From contig NZ_CP011008.1 of the NCBI RefSeq assembly GCF_001578185.1, forward strand, positions 2,260,001 through 2,324,000: 64,000 bases of DNA, read 5' to 3'. Origin of the DNA: Peribacillus simplex (GTDB lineage Bacteria; Bacillota; Bacilli; Bacillales; DSM-1321). Positions 35,694-43,257 of this stretch are shown in pieces. Position numbers and translations under genes: made by a program. Each line of letters starts with the position of its first letter. The first letter of the stretch is position 1. The notes under the pieces were generated by a model. It worked only from the letters and a program-made list of their open reading frames with translations. It made no database searches and had not been told where the DNA came from.

Positions 35694-35882
35694 GTTATGG
35701 GATATGGAATGCAGAAATTTTAGAAGTTAATCGGAAATCTGGTGGATTTTCTCACTATGATTTTACGATAATAATTAATTATGATACTTTATACAGGTCC
35801 ACATAATCCACTAGAGGGTTCTGTCACACTAATTTTTGATGTAAAGTTAGATGGTGTTACTGTAACTGAAGTTCGAGAGTAA
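35694..35882 (+). pseudogene. DUF3888-like exported protein remnant
   Basis: Two adjoining frames encode SGGFSHYDFTIIINYDT and then TGPHNPLEGSVTLIFDV, GVTVTEVRE and a stop. The HNP-x-x-G segment and final beta strands look like DUF3888 proteins. There is no N-terminal signal peptide or start. The family is a tentative call. Confidence 0.4.
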
Positions 35883-36224
35883 TCTTTAAGAATATTTCTT
35901 CTTCAGCTAACAGATACGTTAGTTGAGATCCGGGGCTGCCACTCTTATTAAGTTTCTGAAGATCAGTCATTTTCCATGGATAATGGGAATAGAAGAAGAA
36001 CAGGATTTTGTTGTAGATGTTGTAAACCATTAGTATGATTTTAAAGCTATAGCAAAAATCATCCAAGAGAACATAAAGTCTTTATTAAAGAGTTCGAAAT
36101 TAATTGAGCATTTAAGCTATTTTGGTCTTTACCGAAGGTCGGTTTAATTACATTGTAAAAATATAAAGCTGGAGATATCCAGCAAATTCATGGTAGGCTT
36201 TGGAATACAAAAGGATTATTCTAA

Positions 36225-36270
36225 AAAAAAGGGAGAACAAGGTCATCCTGATGACTTGTTCTCCCTCTTT
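36225..36270. terminator. Strong hairpin terminator
   Basis: GGGAGAACAAG and CTTGTTCTCCC with inner TCAT/ATGA make a long stem (one bulge) between A-rich and T-rich flanks on both strands. No intact gene lies next to it. Confidence 0.7.
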
Positions 36271-36504
36271 TGATCTTTTTCCTTATAAAAAGAAGAAGTT
36301 AAGTAAACATACATGAATTAGATGTAGGTGTGAAAATATCTTTTATTAAATCTGGACAATTTTTTATATCTTATAGATTTGAACCATTTTCGAAATGGAT
36401 CTTTTAAGAGCACTCCATTCAATTGGAGTCCAAAATTCAGCAAAAATTCCTTTGAATTTGACGAGTTTCTTCTATTATATATACTCCCCAAACACATCTG
36501 ATTT

Positions 36505-37065
36505 TCACAAATGAATCGCATGGCGTTCTTTTGCAAAAACCTTCTCCAAATAAATTTCTGTAGCGGAGAGCTGCTCATGGCCAAGGCTCTTCATAATCTG
36601 ATAAACATCCACTCCATTTAAATGAGAAATGATGGCAAAGGCATGCCTAAATGTATGTGGACCAACGGAAGAAGAACGAAACTTCAAAAAGGGCAATCCA
36701 CTCTTTTATGACTTTTGTTAAGAATTGAGACAAATAAGAGGGAGAGTAGGCACGGCCGGTATTGGTCGTAAAGAGAGGGTCGTCTCCTTTTGCTGCATCT
36801 ATATCGTAAATCCCCTAGCTGAACGGAACAGTCGAATACTATTCATGCCTTTTTCTTTCACTGGTATTTGCCTTCGTTTATTTCCCTTCCCTAGTACTTC
36901 TAAAAAATACGTGCTGGTAATGGAATCATATTAAAGCTCTTCATTGCGCATACCTGTCATCGTTAGGACATGTATAATCGAAAAAACGATGGGGTGGTTA
37001 ATTTTCCTGAAGGAATCAAGTAGCTGAATGACTTCCTTTGGTCCCAAATCACGGTTGGGCCGATC
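36505..37065 (-). pseudogene. Decayed tyrosine recombinase/integrase
   Basis: The minus strand encodes, in broken frames, LGPKEVIQLLDSF, FSIIHVLTMTGMRNEEL (then a stop), YFLEVLGKGNKRRQIPVKEK and finally VGPHTFRHAFAI with IMKSLGHEQLSATEIYLEKV. These are the C-terminal catalytic arms of phage/Xer-type integrases: the R of the MTGMR motif, HxxR, LGH and the nucleophile Tyr. Stops and frameshifts make it inactive. Its upstream end abuts the truncated IS copy. Confidence 0.8.
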
Positions 37066-37082
37066 AAAAAATATAATAATGA

Positions 37083-37198
37083 ATTGAAATCTTAAAAAAG
37101 GCTATGGCCATATTCGCGAAAAAGTAACCGAGACAGATCTTACCGAATTTATTGAGGAACACAAGAAACAATATCCCGTACAGAAGATGTGTGAACAT
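37083..37198 (+). mobile_element. Truncated copy of the IS3-family element
   Basis: About 115 bases nearly identical to 38443-38556 of the complete element, covering the orfA/orfB junction (CTTAAAAAAGGCTATGGCCA and beyond). Both IS ends are missing. It shows that the same IS visited twice or left a deletion derivative next to the integrase relic. Confidence 0.85.
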
Positions 37199-37400
37199 AA
37201 CAGATCTGTTAGGACAGACACATCTTACTGCTTTAGGAGCAGCTGTCCAAGCAGAGAACATTTTACAAACATCTGATATTGTAGTTCCGTATTCTGGAAT
37301 TTACTTTCCGGAAAATCTATTAGATTTGGGTGTGAATGCATCTACAATATTAGATTTTTATAGGGAATATGGGGTTACTATTACGAAAGAAAATATATAA
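37199..37400 (+). pseudogene. C-terminal fragment of an unknown protein joined to the IS remnant
   Basis: Downstream of the IS piece one frame reads LTALGAAVQAENILQTSDIV, then VPYSGIYFPENLLDLGVNAS and ILDFYREYGVTITKENI to a stop. It is protein-like but without a start of its own. The family is not recognised. Confidence 0.4.
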
Positions 37401-37423
37401 AAGGTACCGTTCTATTCGTGGTA

Positions 37424-37756
37424 GGGGTCACCATATCAAAAAAAGAAAATTGTACGTTTAGACACAATTTTGACACGAATTAAGATGTTTGGTGTACGCT
37501 AAGACTATTTTCCAGCTAAATAGGGACTATTTGGCACTGGAAATTCGATGTTTTTTAAAATATCAACTGGAATATTACTTTCACTAATGAGAAAAGTGAC
37601 TGTAGTTTGTAAAGATATACCTTTAAGGACAAACCTTAAACCAAGGTTTGTAACGTTTATAAATCTATCAAAAAATATTTACAAACGTTTACTAAGTGCA
37701 TATCACCTTTATAAACTTCTTAGCGTACAATTTTCTTAAAATGATATGGTGACCCC
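37424..37756. mobile_element. MITE-like element with long terminal inverted repeats
   Basis: GGGGTCACCATATCA plus GAAAATTGTACG at 37424-37456 recurs inverted as CGTACAATTTTC plus TGATATGGTGACCCC at 37724-37756. The arms are about 33 bases with a few mismatches, and 333 bases in total. The inside has no plausible transposase frame. A target duplication is not obvious. The layout is that of a miniature element mobilised by a transposase elsewhere. Confidence 0.75.
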
Positions 37757-38211
37757 ATCAAGCAAAGAAGAGCAAATACCCCAAATAACTTAATGGCAGT
37801 TTAGCCTAATAAGAATCAATGGTAAAATGATGAGAATTAATTATGCTATTGGGCTGGTCAGTTGTAATTTTATAAAGGAGTTGTGAAAAGTTGAAATATC
37901 GCAAAGCAAATATCGATGATATTGATAAATTGGTCGAGTTAAGAAAAAAGCAATTAGTTGATGAGGGGATAGAACCTAATATAGATATTGGTAGAGAACT
38001 ATATGCTTTCTTTAAAAATAAACTAAGTGAAGGTACTTTAATTTAATGGCTAGTGGAAGATAATGAAGAAACTATAGCTTGTGGTGAAGTAATTTTTTAT
38101 GAATTTCCACCTTGTTACACCAATAAGACTGGAAAAAAGTGGAGTTAGTATAGTTTCATGGACACATTTTAGTTAAGTCCTTACAATGATTTTTGAGAGG
38201 ATGTGTTCGTA

Positions 38212-38487
38212 TTGGAACGTAAGAATGCAGGTAAAAAATATAATAATGAATTCAAGAAGACTATTGTAGATCTTTATCACTCGGGTAATTCAGTAAGAGA
38301 ATTAAGTGGCGAATATGGTGTATCAGACGTAACTATTTATAAATGGGTTAAAGAATTTACCCCTATCGGTTTAGGGAATGAGTCTATGACTCCGAAGGAA
38401 TTAGCCGCCATACAGAAGGAAAACCTTCGGTTAAAGCAGGAAGTTGAAATCTTAAAAAAGGCTATGGCCATATTCGCGAAAAAATAA
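38212..38487 (+). CDS. IS3-family transposase OrfA
   Basis: 91 residues from TTG 38212 (GAGAGG 11 bases before; GTG 38203 is an alternative). The helix-turn-helix NEFKKTIVDLYHSGNSVREL, SGEYGVSDVTIYKWVKEF is followed by the leucine-zipper region NLRLKQEVEILKKAM. It ends AKK-stop at the A-rich slippery run (38479-38485). It binds IS ends; the full transposase forms by -1 frameshifting into orfB. Confidence 0.9.
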   Translation: MERKNAGKKYNNEFKKTIVDLYHSGNSVRELSGEYGVSDVTIYKWVKEFTPIGLGNESMTPKELAAIQKENLRLKQEVEILKKAMAIFAKK

Positions 38488-38546
38488 CCGAGACAGATCT
38501 TACCGAATTTATCGAGGAAAATAGGAATCTATACCCTGTACAGAGA

Positions 38547-39362
38547 ATGTGTGAAGTATTAGAAATCCCAAGAAGCAGCCATTATCAGTCTCTTCAACTT
38601 GTCGTATCCAATCGCGAACAGGAAAACAAAGAACTAATGAAGCAAATTCATATCATTTACCTAGAAAGCAAGGGACGGTATGGTGCTCCTAAAATACATC
38701 AGATCCTATTAACCAAAGGATTTTCCCTCAGTCTAAAGCGTGTTCAACGCTTAATGAGCAAGGCGAGTATTCGTTCTATCACGAAGAAAAAATACCGTCC
38801 TTATCCATCTAAAGAAAAAGTTATTCAGTTAGATAATTTGCTTAAACGAGACTTTACCACCCAGACCATTAATGAGAAATGGGTAGCTGATATTACGTAT
38901 ATCCACACGTTAAAAGACGGATGGTGCTATTTAGCTTCTGTATTGGATCTTCATTCAAAGAAAATAGTAGGGTATTCCTTTTCACGTTCTATGACGACAG
39001 AACTGGTCATAAAAGCTTTCGATAACGCTCACTCTTCACAAAAGCCCTCGGAGGGCTTAGTTCTTCATACGGATCTTGGCTCACAATATACAAGCAGTGA
39101 GTTTACTCAACATACCCAGAATCATCATATTAAGCAATCCTTTAGTCAGAAAGGTTGCCCGTACGATAATGCCTGTATTGAATCCTTTCATGCGATATTA
39201 AAAAAGGAAGAAGTCAACCACGTCCAGTATCTAGATTACCAAACAGCTAAATTAGCGATATTCCAATTTATCGAAGGTTGGTATAACCGAAAAAGAATTC
39301 ACAGCAGCTTAGGATATAAAACTCCACAAGCCATTGAAGACCAAATTAGAAATACAGCTTAA
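38547..39362 (+). CDS. IS3-family transposase OrfB (DDE integrase domain)
   Basis: 271 residues from the first ATG; the frame is open further upstream to the orfA slippery site, as expected for an OrfAB fusion. HTH_21 is followed by the rve core with DDE residues in WVADITYIHT, VLHTDLGSQYTSSEF and CIESFHAILKKE. HSSLGYKTPQ closes the domain. It appears intact, so the element may be active. Confidence 0.93.
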   Translation: MCEVLEIPRSSHYQSLQLVVSNREQENKELMKQIHIIYLESKGRYGAPKIHQILLTKGFSLSLKRVQRLMSKASIRSITKKKYRPYPSKEKVIQLDNLLKRDFTTQTINEKWVADITYIHTLKDGWCYLASVLDLHSKKIVGYSFSRSMTTELVIKAFDNAHSSQKPSEGLVLHTDLGSQYTSSEFTQHTQNHHIKQSFSQKGCPYDNACIESFHAILKKEEVNHVQYLDYQTAKLAIFQFIEGWYNRKRIHSSLGYKTPQAIEDQIRNTA

Positions 39363-39652
39363 GATTTAACTTTTTTGTGTCCAAAATATTGACTCAAATC
39401 CAAAGGCTTATATCACAAATATGTATACTAATGAAAATTATCGTGGGCAAGGAATCGCAACAAAGCTGTTAACTAAATTAGTTGATGAAGTTAAGATTTC
39501 AGGTATCTCACAAATATGGCTTGGGGCTTCAAAAATGGGTAGAACAGTGTATAAGAAGTTTGGTTTTATGGAAACTGATGAATTTCTAGAATTACGGTGT
39601 TTTTGCCCATCCACCGAAAAAGGGGAATAAGACAAGATATTCCAATGTGGAA

Positions 39653-39698
39653 AAGTAACTCTAAAATCAACCTTTATTGTATATTTTGGAGTTACTTG
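39653..39698. repeat. Hairpin downstream of the GNAT pseudogene
   Basis: AAGTAACTC and GAGTTACTT with an inner TAAAAT/ATTTTG pairing form a stem around a 16-base A+T loop. No T run follows on the plus strand, so its function is uncertain. Confidence 0.45.
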
Positions 39699-39921
39699 AC
39701 GTTTACTTTTCTACGGAAAGTTGACACTTTTATCCTATGCCTAAAGGCGGGCTGAATTCCTGCATAGGCTTTCCAGTATCACTGAATTTGTAATGAAAAG
39801 TTGTGAACAATTGAAAAAATAATGGCTGAAATAATGAAAGGTGAGAAGGAGTTTATTTCTAATAAGCGAAATATTATATTGTATTGTTTTATCCTAAATT
39901 ATTTGTAAAGGTGGATACATA

Positions 39922-40677
39922 ATGACAGTAAAGAAGCTTTATTTCCTCCCAGCAGGTCGTTGTATGTTGGATCATTCTTCAGTTAATAGTACACTTACAC
40001 CGGGTAAACTACTAAACTTACCTGTTTGGTGTTATCTTTTGGAGACAGAAGAGGGACTTATTTTAGTAGATACAGGTATGCCAGAAAGTGCTCTTAATAA
40101 TGAGAATCTTTTTAAAGGTACATTTGTTGAAGGACAAGTTTTACCTAAAATGAATGAGAACGATAGAATCGTAAATATTTTAAAGCGTGCCGGATATGAG
40201 CCAGAAGATCTTCTTTATATCATTAGTTCTCACTTGCATTTTGATCATGCAGGAGGAAATGGCGTTTTTACAAATACACCAATTATTGTACAGCGTGCTG
40301 AATATGAGGTAGCACTCCACAGAGAGGAATATTTGAAAGAATGTATATTGCCGAATTTAAACTATAAAATCATTGAAGGGGATTATGAAGTAGTGCCAGG
40401 TGTGCAATTAATATATACACCGGGACATACGCCAGGGCATCAGTCATTATTAATTGAGACGGAAAAATCAGGAGGTCCAGTGTTGCTAACTATTGATGCA
40501 TCATATACGAAAGAAAACTTTGAAGATGAAGTACCGTTTGCTGGATTTGATTCGGATTTAGCTTTATCTTCAATAAAACGTTTAAAAGATGTTGTTAGGA
40601 AAGAAAATCCGATTATTTTCTTTGGACATGATATGGAGCAAGAAAAGGGCTGTAAAGTGTTCCCAGATTATTTGTGA
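39922..40677 (+). CDS. aiiA: N-acyl-homoserine-lactone lactonase AiiA
   Basis: 251 residues, against 250 for B. thuringiensis AiiA, and near-colinear from MTVKKLYFLPAGRCMLDHSS to the end. The dinuclear zinc motif is S-H104-L-H106-F-D108-H109-AGG. Further ligands are His in YTPGHTPGHQS, D in LTIDASY and H in FFGHDMEQ. It opens the lactone ring of acyl-homoserine lactones made by Gram-negative competitors. AAAGGTGG precedes the ATG. It lies in an accessory zone beside an IS and has its own terminator; transfer within Bacillaceae is likely. Confidence 0.96.
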   Translation: MTVKKLYFLPAGRCMLDHSSVNSTLTPGKLLNLPVWCYLLETEEGLILVDTGMPESALNNENLFKGTFVEGQVLPKMNENDRIVNILKRAGYEPEDLLYIISSHLHFDHAGGNGVFTNTPIIVQRAEYEVALHREEYLKECILPNLNYKIIEGDYEVVPGVQLIYTPGHTPGHQSLLIETEKSGGPVLLTIDASYTKENFEDEVPFAGFDSDLALSSIKRLKDVVRKENPIIFFGHDMEQEKGCKVFPDYL

Positions 40678-40687
40678 TATAGCATAT

Positions 40688-40726
40688 AAAAAGTCATGGG
40701 GCTCGTTAGTTCATGACTTTTTGTTT
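40688..40726 (+). terminator. Terminator after aiiA
   Basis: AAAAGTCATG pairs with CATGACTTTT around GGGCTCGTTAGTT, then TTTG. Confidence 0.8.
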
Positions 40727-40889
40727 TGGGGTGTTATAAAATTCTTAAGTTGATGGGCATGAGGTCCTACCAACAAAACGCGGAAAACATACGCTAAGAG
40801 AATTTTGGGATGAAAAAGCCGATTTTCCCTACGTTAAGAGAGTAACATCAGGAAAATACGGACTTACAACGATGAGGAAATCCAAATAT

Positions 40890-40931
40890 AAAAAAGCCTA
40901 ATTTCTCGCTTTTAACACCGAGAAATTAGGC
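40890..40931 (-). terminator. Terminator for the AHSA1-protein operon
   Basis: GCCTAATTTCTCG and CGAGAAATTAGGC pair perfectly around CTTTTAACAC; TTTTTTA follows on the minus strand. It lies about 80 bases after the stop of the minus-strand gene. Confidence 0.85.
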
Positions 40932-41008
40932 ATTAGTTACTTCATTAAAGCGCCCTTTAGCTGAATAAGTAAAATTTCTATGTTAACGCCTATTTTAATA
41001 AAATTAGA

Positions 41009-41950
41009 TTAGTGTTGCAATCCGCTAACCATTTTAGTCAGTTCCGCCTCAAGTCGATCAAAGTTCTGTTCATTAGCTTCGTAACAGAAACTCCTCACTT
41101 TTTCAGATTCATTAACTGATTTGTGTAGCATTTGCCATATAAGTTCGGTTTTGCCTTCTTTCTCAGCAAATGTAATGGTTAATAAAAATTCATGTATTGG
41201 CCCCAGATGGTGGATAACAATCTTTTCAGGTTCAATTATTTCGGAAAAGATGGATTTATTCTCATAATCTACACCATTGGGTCCATGCATAATGAAACGC
41301 CAAATTCCGTTTGGTCGCATATCGAATTCATGAAACGTATTAGTAAAGCCCTCGGGTCCCCACCATTTTTCCAAATGTTTCGGGTCACTGAATGCTTTGA
41401 ACATGATTTCACGTGGCACATTGAAGATACGTGTGTTGACAATCTCACGATCAGAGATTGGCTCAGGAGAGTTAATAATCTTCGATATCCCAGAGGATAC
41501 TCTTAACTCTTGATTATTTTTCAACTGTTCACCAAGCTGATCCAGCAAAATACTTGTCCCGTGCTCACGAACTGAAGCTGTATCATGTCCGTCTAGGAAT
41601 GCGCCTTGCTCGGTAAAAATCAGGTGTGTTCCTTCATCAATTTGTTTAAACTCGACCGTTGCTACAGAAACGGAAATCCGCGTTTCATCGAGATCCATGG
41701 TGTAAGAATAGACAATACGGTGGTCAGGAATGATCTCCTGATAGTGAGCCTTAAATGTGTAAACAGGACCTCCTGGAGGGCCGCCATGATTTATCTCTTG
41801 TCCACCCACTCGAAAATCAAACTCTTCCGCCACAGTGAACCATTTTGCTTTAAGCTCTGGGTCCGCCCATGCAGCGAATACCACTTCAGGTGTGAAATTA
41901 TACACCTTTTCAATAACAAAGGTATCGTGTGTTGCAAAGTGTTTTTTCAT
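41009..41950 (-). CDS. Tandem AHSA1/START-domain (SRPBCC) protein
   Basis: 313 residues made of two AHSA1-type SRPBCC domains. The first (about 1-150) has VFAAWADPELKAKWF and TEQGAFLDGHDTASVREHGT. The second (about 165-305) has VPREIMFKAFSDPKHLEKWW and GPEGFTNTFHEFDMRPNG. Such domains bind hydrophobic ligands. Most relatives are single-domain; this is a fusion. AGGAGG lies 8 bases before ATG 41950. The start lies close to the MerR gene stop (3-base gap), so it is co-transcribed with it. The ligand is unknown. Confidence 0.88.
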   Translation of the reverse strand: MKKHFATHDTFVIEKVYNFTPEVVFAAWADPELKAKWFTVAEEFDFRVGGQEINHGGPPGGPVYTFKAHYQEIIPDHRIVYSYTMDLDETRISVSVATVEFKQIDEGTHLIFTEQGAFLDGHDTASVREHGTSILLDQLGEQLKNNQELRVSSGISKIINSPEPISDREIVNTRIFNVPREIMFKAFSDPKHLEKWWGPEGFTNTFHEFDMRPNGIWRFIMHGPNGVDYENKSIFSEIIEPEKIVIHHLGPIHEFLLTITFAEKEGKTELIWQMLHKSVNESEKVRSFCYEANEQNFDRLEAELTKMVSGLQH

Positions 41951-41952
41951 TC

Positions 41953-42468
41953 TCACTTCCTCCTTTTTTGGTGAGACGGATGATTAGAAAGGAATTCGCC
42001 AAGTCGATCAAATTGGCGCTCCATATTCTTTTGGCGCCCGTAAAAATAATTTTCATGACTTTTTTTCATCATTCCAATTGAATTTGTAAAATCTAGAACC
42101 GTCAATGTCTCTTTCGTTTGCAAAATCTCAGATACATTTTGTAAATCTTTTAACAGCTTCTGTTGAACTCTTATATTTTCTCTTAAACGTTCTATTTGAA
42201 GAGTCACCACTTCAATAGGGTTATACGTATCGTCGGCCAGGATCGATTTAATTTCCTCGAGCGTTAATCCTAAATCTTTTAGAATAAGAATTTGCTGTAA
42301 CCGCGAAAGATCTGTGGCGTTATACAGGCGATATCCTGATTCTGAATAGTCTGATGGTGAGAACAATTCAATTTGGTCATAATACCGCAATGTCCGAATC
42401 GTTAAGCCTGTGAACTTTGCAAGTTCCCCTGTCTTCCATTTCTTCTTACCTGAAACTAAAATAACCAC
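41953..42468 (-). CDS. MerR-family regulator
   Basis: 171 residues. The N-terminal winged helix is KWKTGELAKFTGLTIRTLRY, YDQIELFSPSDYSESGYRLY. A dimerising coiled coil (about 80-140) follows, then a short C-terminal tail with no effector domain of known type. GTG 42468 begins the frame; the ribosome site AAGGGG is very close, so the true start may differ slightly. A 19-base-spacer promoter with a dyad stands upstream. It probably activates itself and the AHSA1 gene. Confidence 0.88.
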   Translation of the reverse strand: MVILVSGKKKWKTGELAKFTGLTIRTLRYYDQIELFSPSDYSESGYRLYNATDLSRLQQILILKDLGLTLEEIKSILADDTYNPIEVVTLQIERLRENIRVQQKLLKDLQNVSEILQTKETLTVLDFTNSIGMMKKSHENYFYGRQKNMERQFDRLGEFLSNHPSHQKRRK

Positions 42469-42503
42469 CCCCTTATGTCGCGAGAACTTTTACCGGTATG
42501 TTC

Positions 42504-42534
42504 ACTATAAACCGTTACGTCACGTAAGAGTCAA
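42504..42534 (-). promoter_or_regulatory. MerR-type promoter with 19-bp spacer and dyad
   Basis: On the minus strand TTGACT and TATAGT are separated by 19 bases. The palindrome TTACGTCACGTAA (42515-42527) fills the spacer. An over-long spacer with a central dyad is the hallmark of promoters activated by MerR proteins through DNA distortion. Confidence 0.85.
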
Positions 42535-42674
42535 GGGAAAATAAATTTTTTTGAATCATGAGAAAATCTTTATCCAACCTCGATAGCTTAAGTGTAACTT
42601 TTCACAAACAATCTTTAACCAGTATGTTTACTGTTCATGATTCTTCCACAATCTGGCCCGATTGTTGAACAAAA

Positions 42675-42713
42675 ATAAAAAAGTCATTTAATTCATTAGT
42701 TATAGATAAATGA
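42675..42713 (-). terminator. Minus-strand terminator
   Basis: GTCATTTA and TAAATGAC pair around a 16-base loop with TTTTTTATTTTT following on the minus strand. It may belong to the relic at 42852-43088. Confidence 0.6.
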
Positions 42714-43099
42714 CCATAAACGACCGTTTTTGGATATGGTAAGTGAACCTCTCTAAAAACCTCAAAAACTACTTAAATGCATAACCAAAAGAGACAGATT
42801 TAAATATTGAAGAGCATTTTGCAGACACGCTCCCTAATGATCATATGACTATTATACCGAACGTACATTCCTGTGTCTAATTATTCGTAAAACTGAAATT
42901 TTACGCAATGATGGGTCGATTACGTACGAGGCTTTTTCATACATTCGTGTTATACAATGGATTTCCCACATCTTCCTCAGATCTGAAACCCCTGCCAAAC
43001 CTATTACTCTCTGTATAGGTACAAGTAAAGTATTACCGAACTCGTCCTTTAGAACTTTAATAATTCGGGATGCTAACCAGCGAGCCAAGTGTCCCCCTG

Positions 43100-43135
43100 A
43101 TACTCGTGAATTCGAAGCAAATACTCGTGAATATT
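43100..43135. repeat. Dispersed copy of the TACTCGTGAATT repeat
   Basis: Two units, TACTCGTGAATTCGAAGCAA and TACTCGTGAATATTC, of the sequence that forms the large array at 23061-23437. Confidence 0.8.
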
Positions 43136-43186
43136 CTATTTTGGAGGATTTCGATTACAAGCAGAAAGGATATAAAAATCATAACG

Positions 43187-43222
43187 AAAACCCCGAATAG
43201 CGGCAGCTACTCGGGGTTTTTG
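43187..43222 (-). terminator. Terminator after the MFS efflux gene
   Basis: AAAACCCCGA pairs with TCGGGGTTTT, with an inner TAG/CTA pairing, and T runs on both strands. Confidence 0.85.
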
Positions 43223-43257
43223 TTAAATGAATAAAATTGATAGTACCTTCTTCAGGT

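Larger units (their letters stand above)
35512..36300. other. Degraded region with a DUF3888-like relic
   Basis: At 35694-35882 two frames give YGIWNAEILEVNRKSGGFSH and, after a shift, TGPHNPLEGSVTLIFDVKLD. This resembles the end of exported DUF3888-type proteins of Bacillus. A hairpin related to the one at 27045 lies at 35898-35930. A strong terminator hairpin is at 36225-36270. No intact gene is supported. Confidence 0.45.
38140..39401 (+). mobile_element. IS3-family (IS150-like) insertion sequence, complete
   Basis: About 1262 bases. The ends carry imperfect inverted repeats (left GAGTTAGTATAGTTTCATGG then ACACA; right complement GAGTCAATATTTTGGACACA). AAAG (38136-38139) is repeated at 39402-39405, the probable target duplication (3-4 bases, as in IS3 elements). 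It encodes overlapping orfA and orfB with a frameshift window AAAAAAT. It sits inside a GNAT gene. Confidence 0.88.
37891..39630 (+). pseudogene. GNAT N-acetyltransferase interrupted by IS3-family element
   Basis: The N-terminal half starts at TTG 37891 behind AAAGGAG: MKYRKANIDDIDKLVELRKK. It has an internal TAA (38044-38046) where Gln is likely, then WLVEDNEETIACGEVIFYEF. The C-terminal half after the IS is NMYTNENYRGQGIATKLL, the acetyl-CoA pyrophosphate loop, and ends KKFGFMETDEFLELRC. Removing 38140-39401 and one AAAG repeat restores GKKAYITNMYTNE in frame. Both the nonsense codon and the insertion inactivate the gene. Confidence 0.9.
40678..41008. other. Convergent region with terminators and a relic
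   Basis: Two terminators (40688-40726 plus; 40890-40931 minus). Between them the frame 40749-40901 reads VDGHEVLPTKRGKHTLREFW, DEKADFPYVKRVTSGKYG then a stop. It is the end of an unrecognised protein with no start. Confidence 0.45.
42535..43186. other. Gene-poor region with a relic and repeat units
   Basis: Contains a minus-strand hairpin terminator at 42675-42713 and a 78-codon minus frame at 42852-43088 (RIIKVLKDEFGNTLLVPIQR, VIGLAGVSDLRKMWEIHCIT). That frame has no ribosome site and no recognised family, and is taken as a relic. Two units of the TACTCGTGAATT repeat lie at 43100-43135, just upstream of that frame. Confidence 0.45.

Noticed and set aside
42852-43088. 78-codon minus-strand frame
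   Set aside because: No ribosome site, TTG start only, no recognised family; it lies in a decayed stretch beside repeat units.
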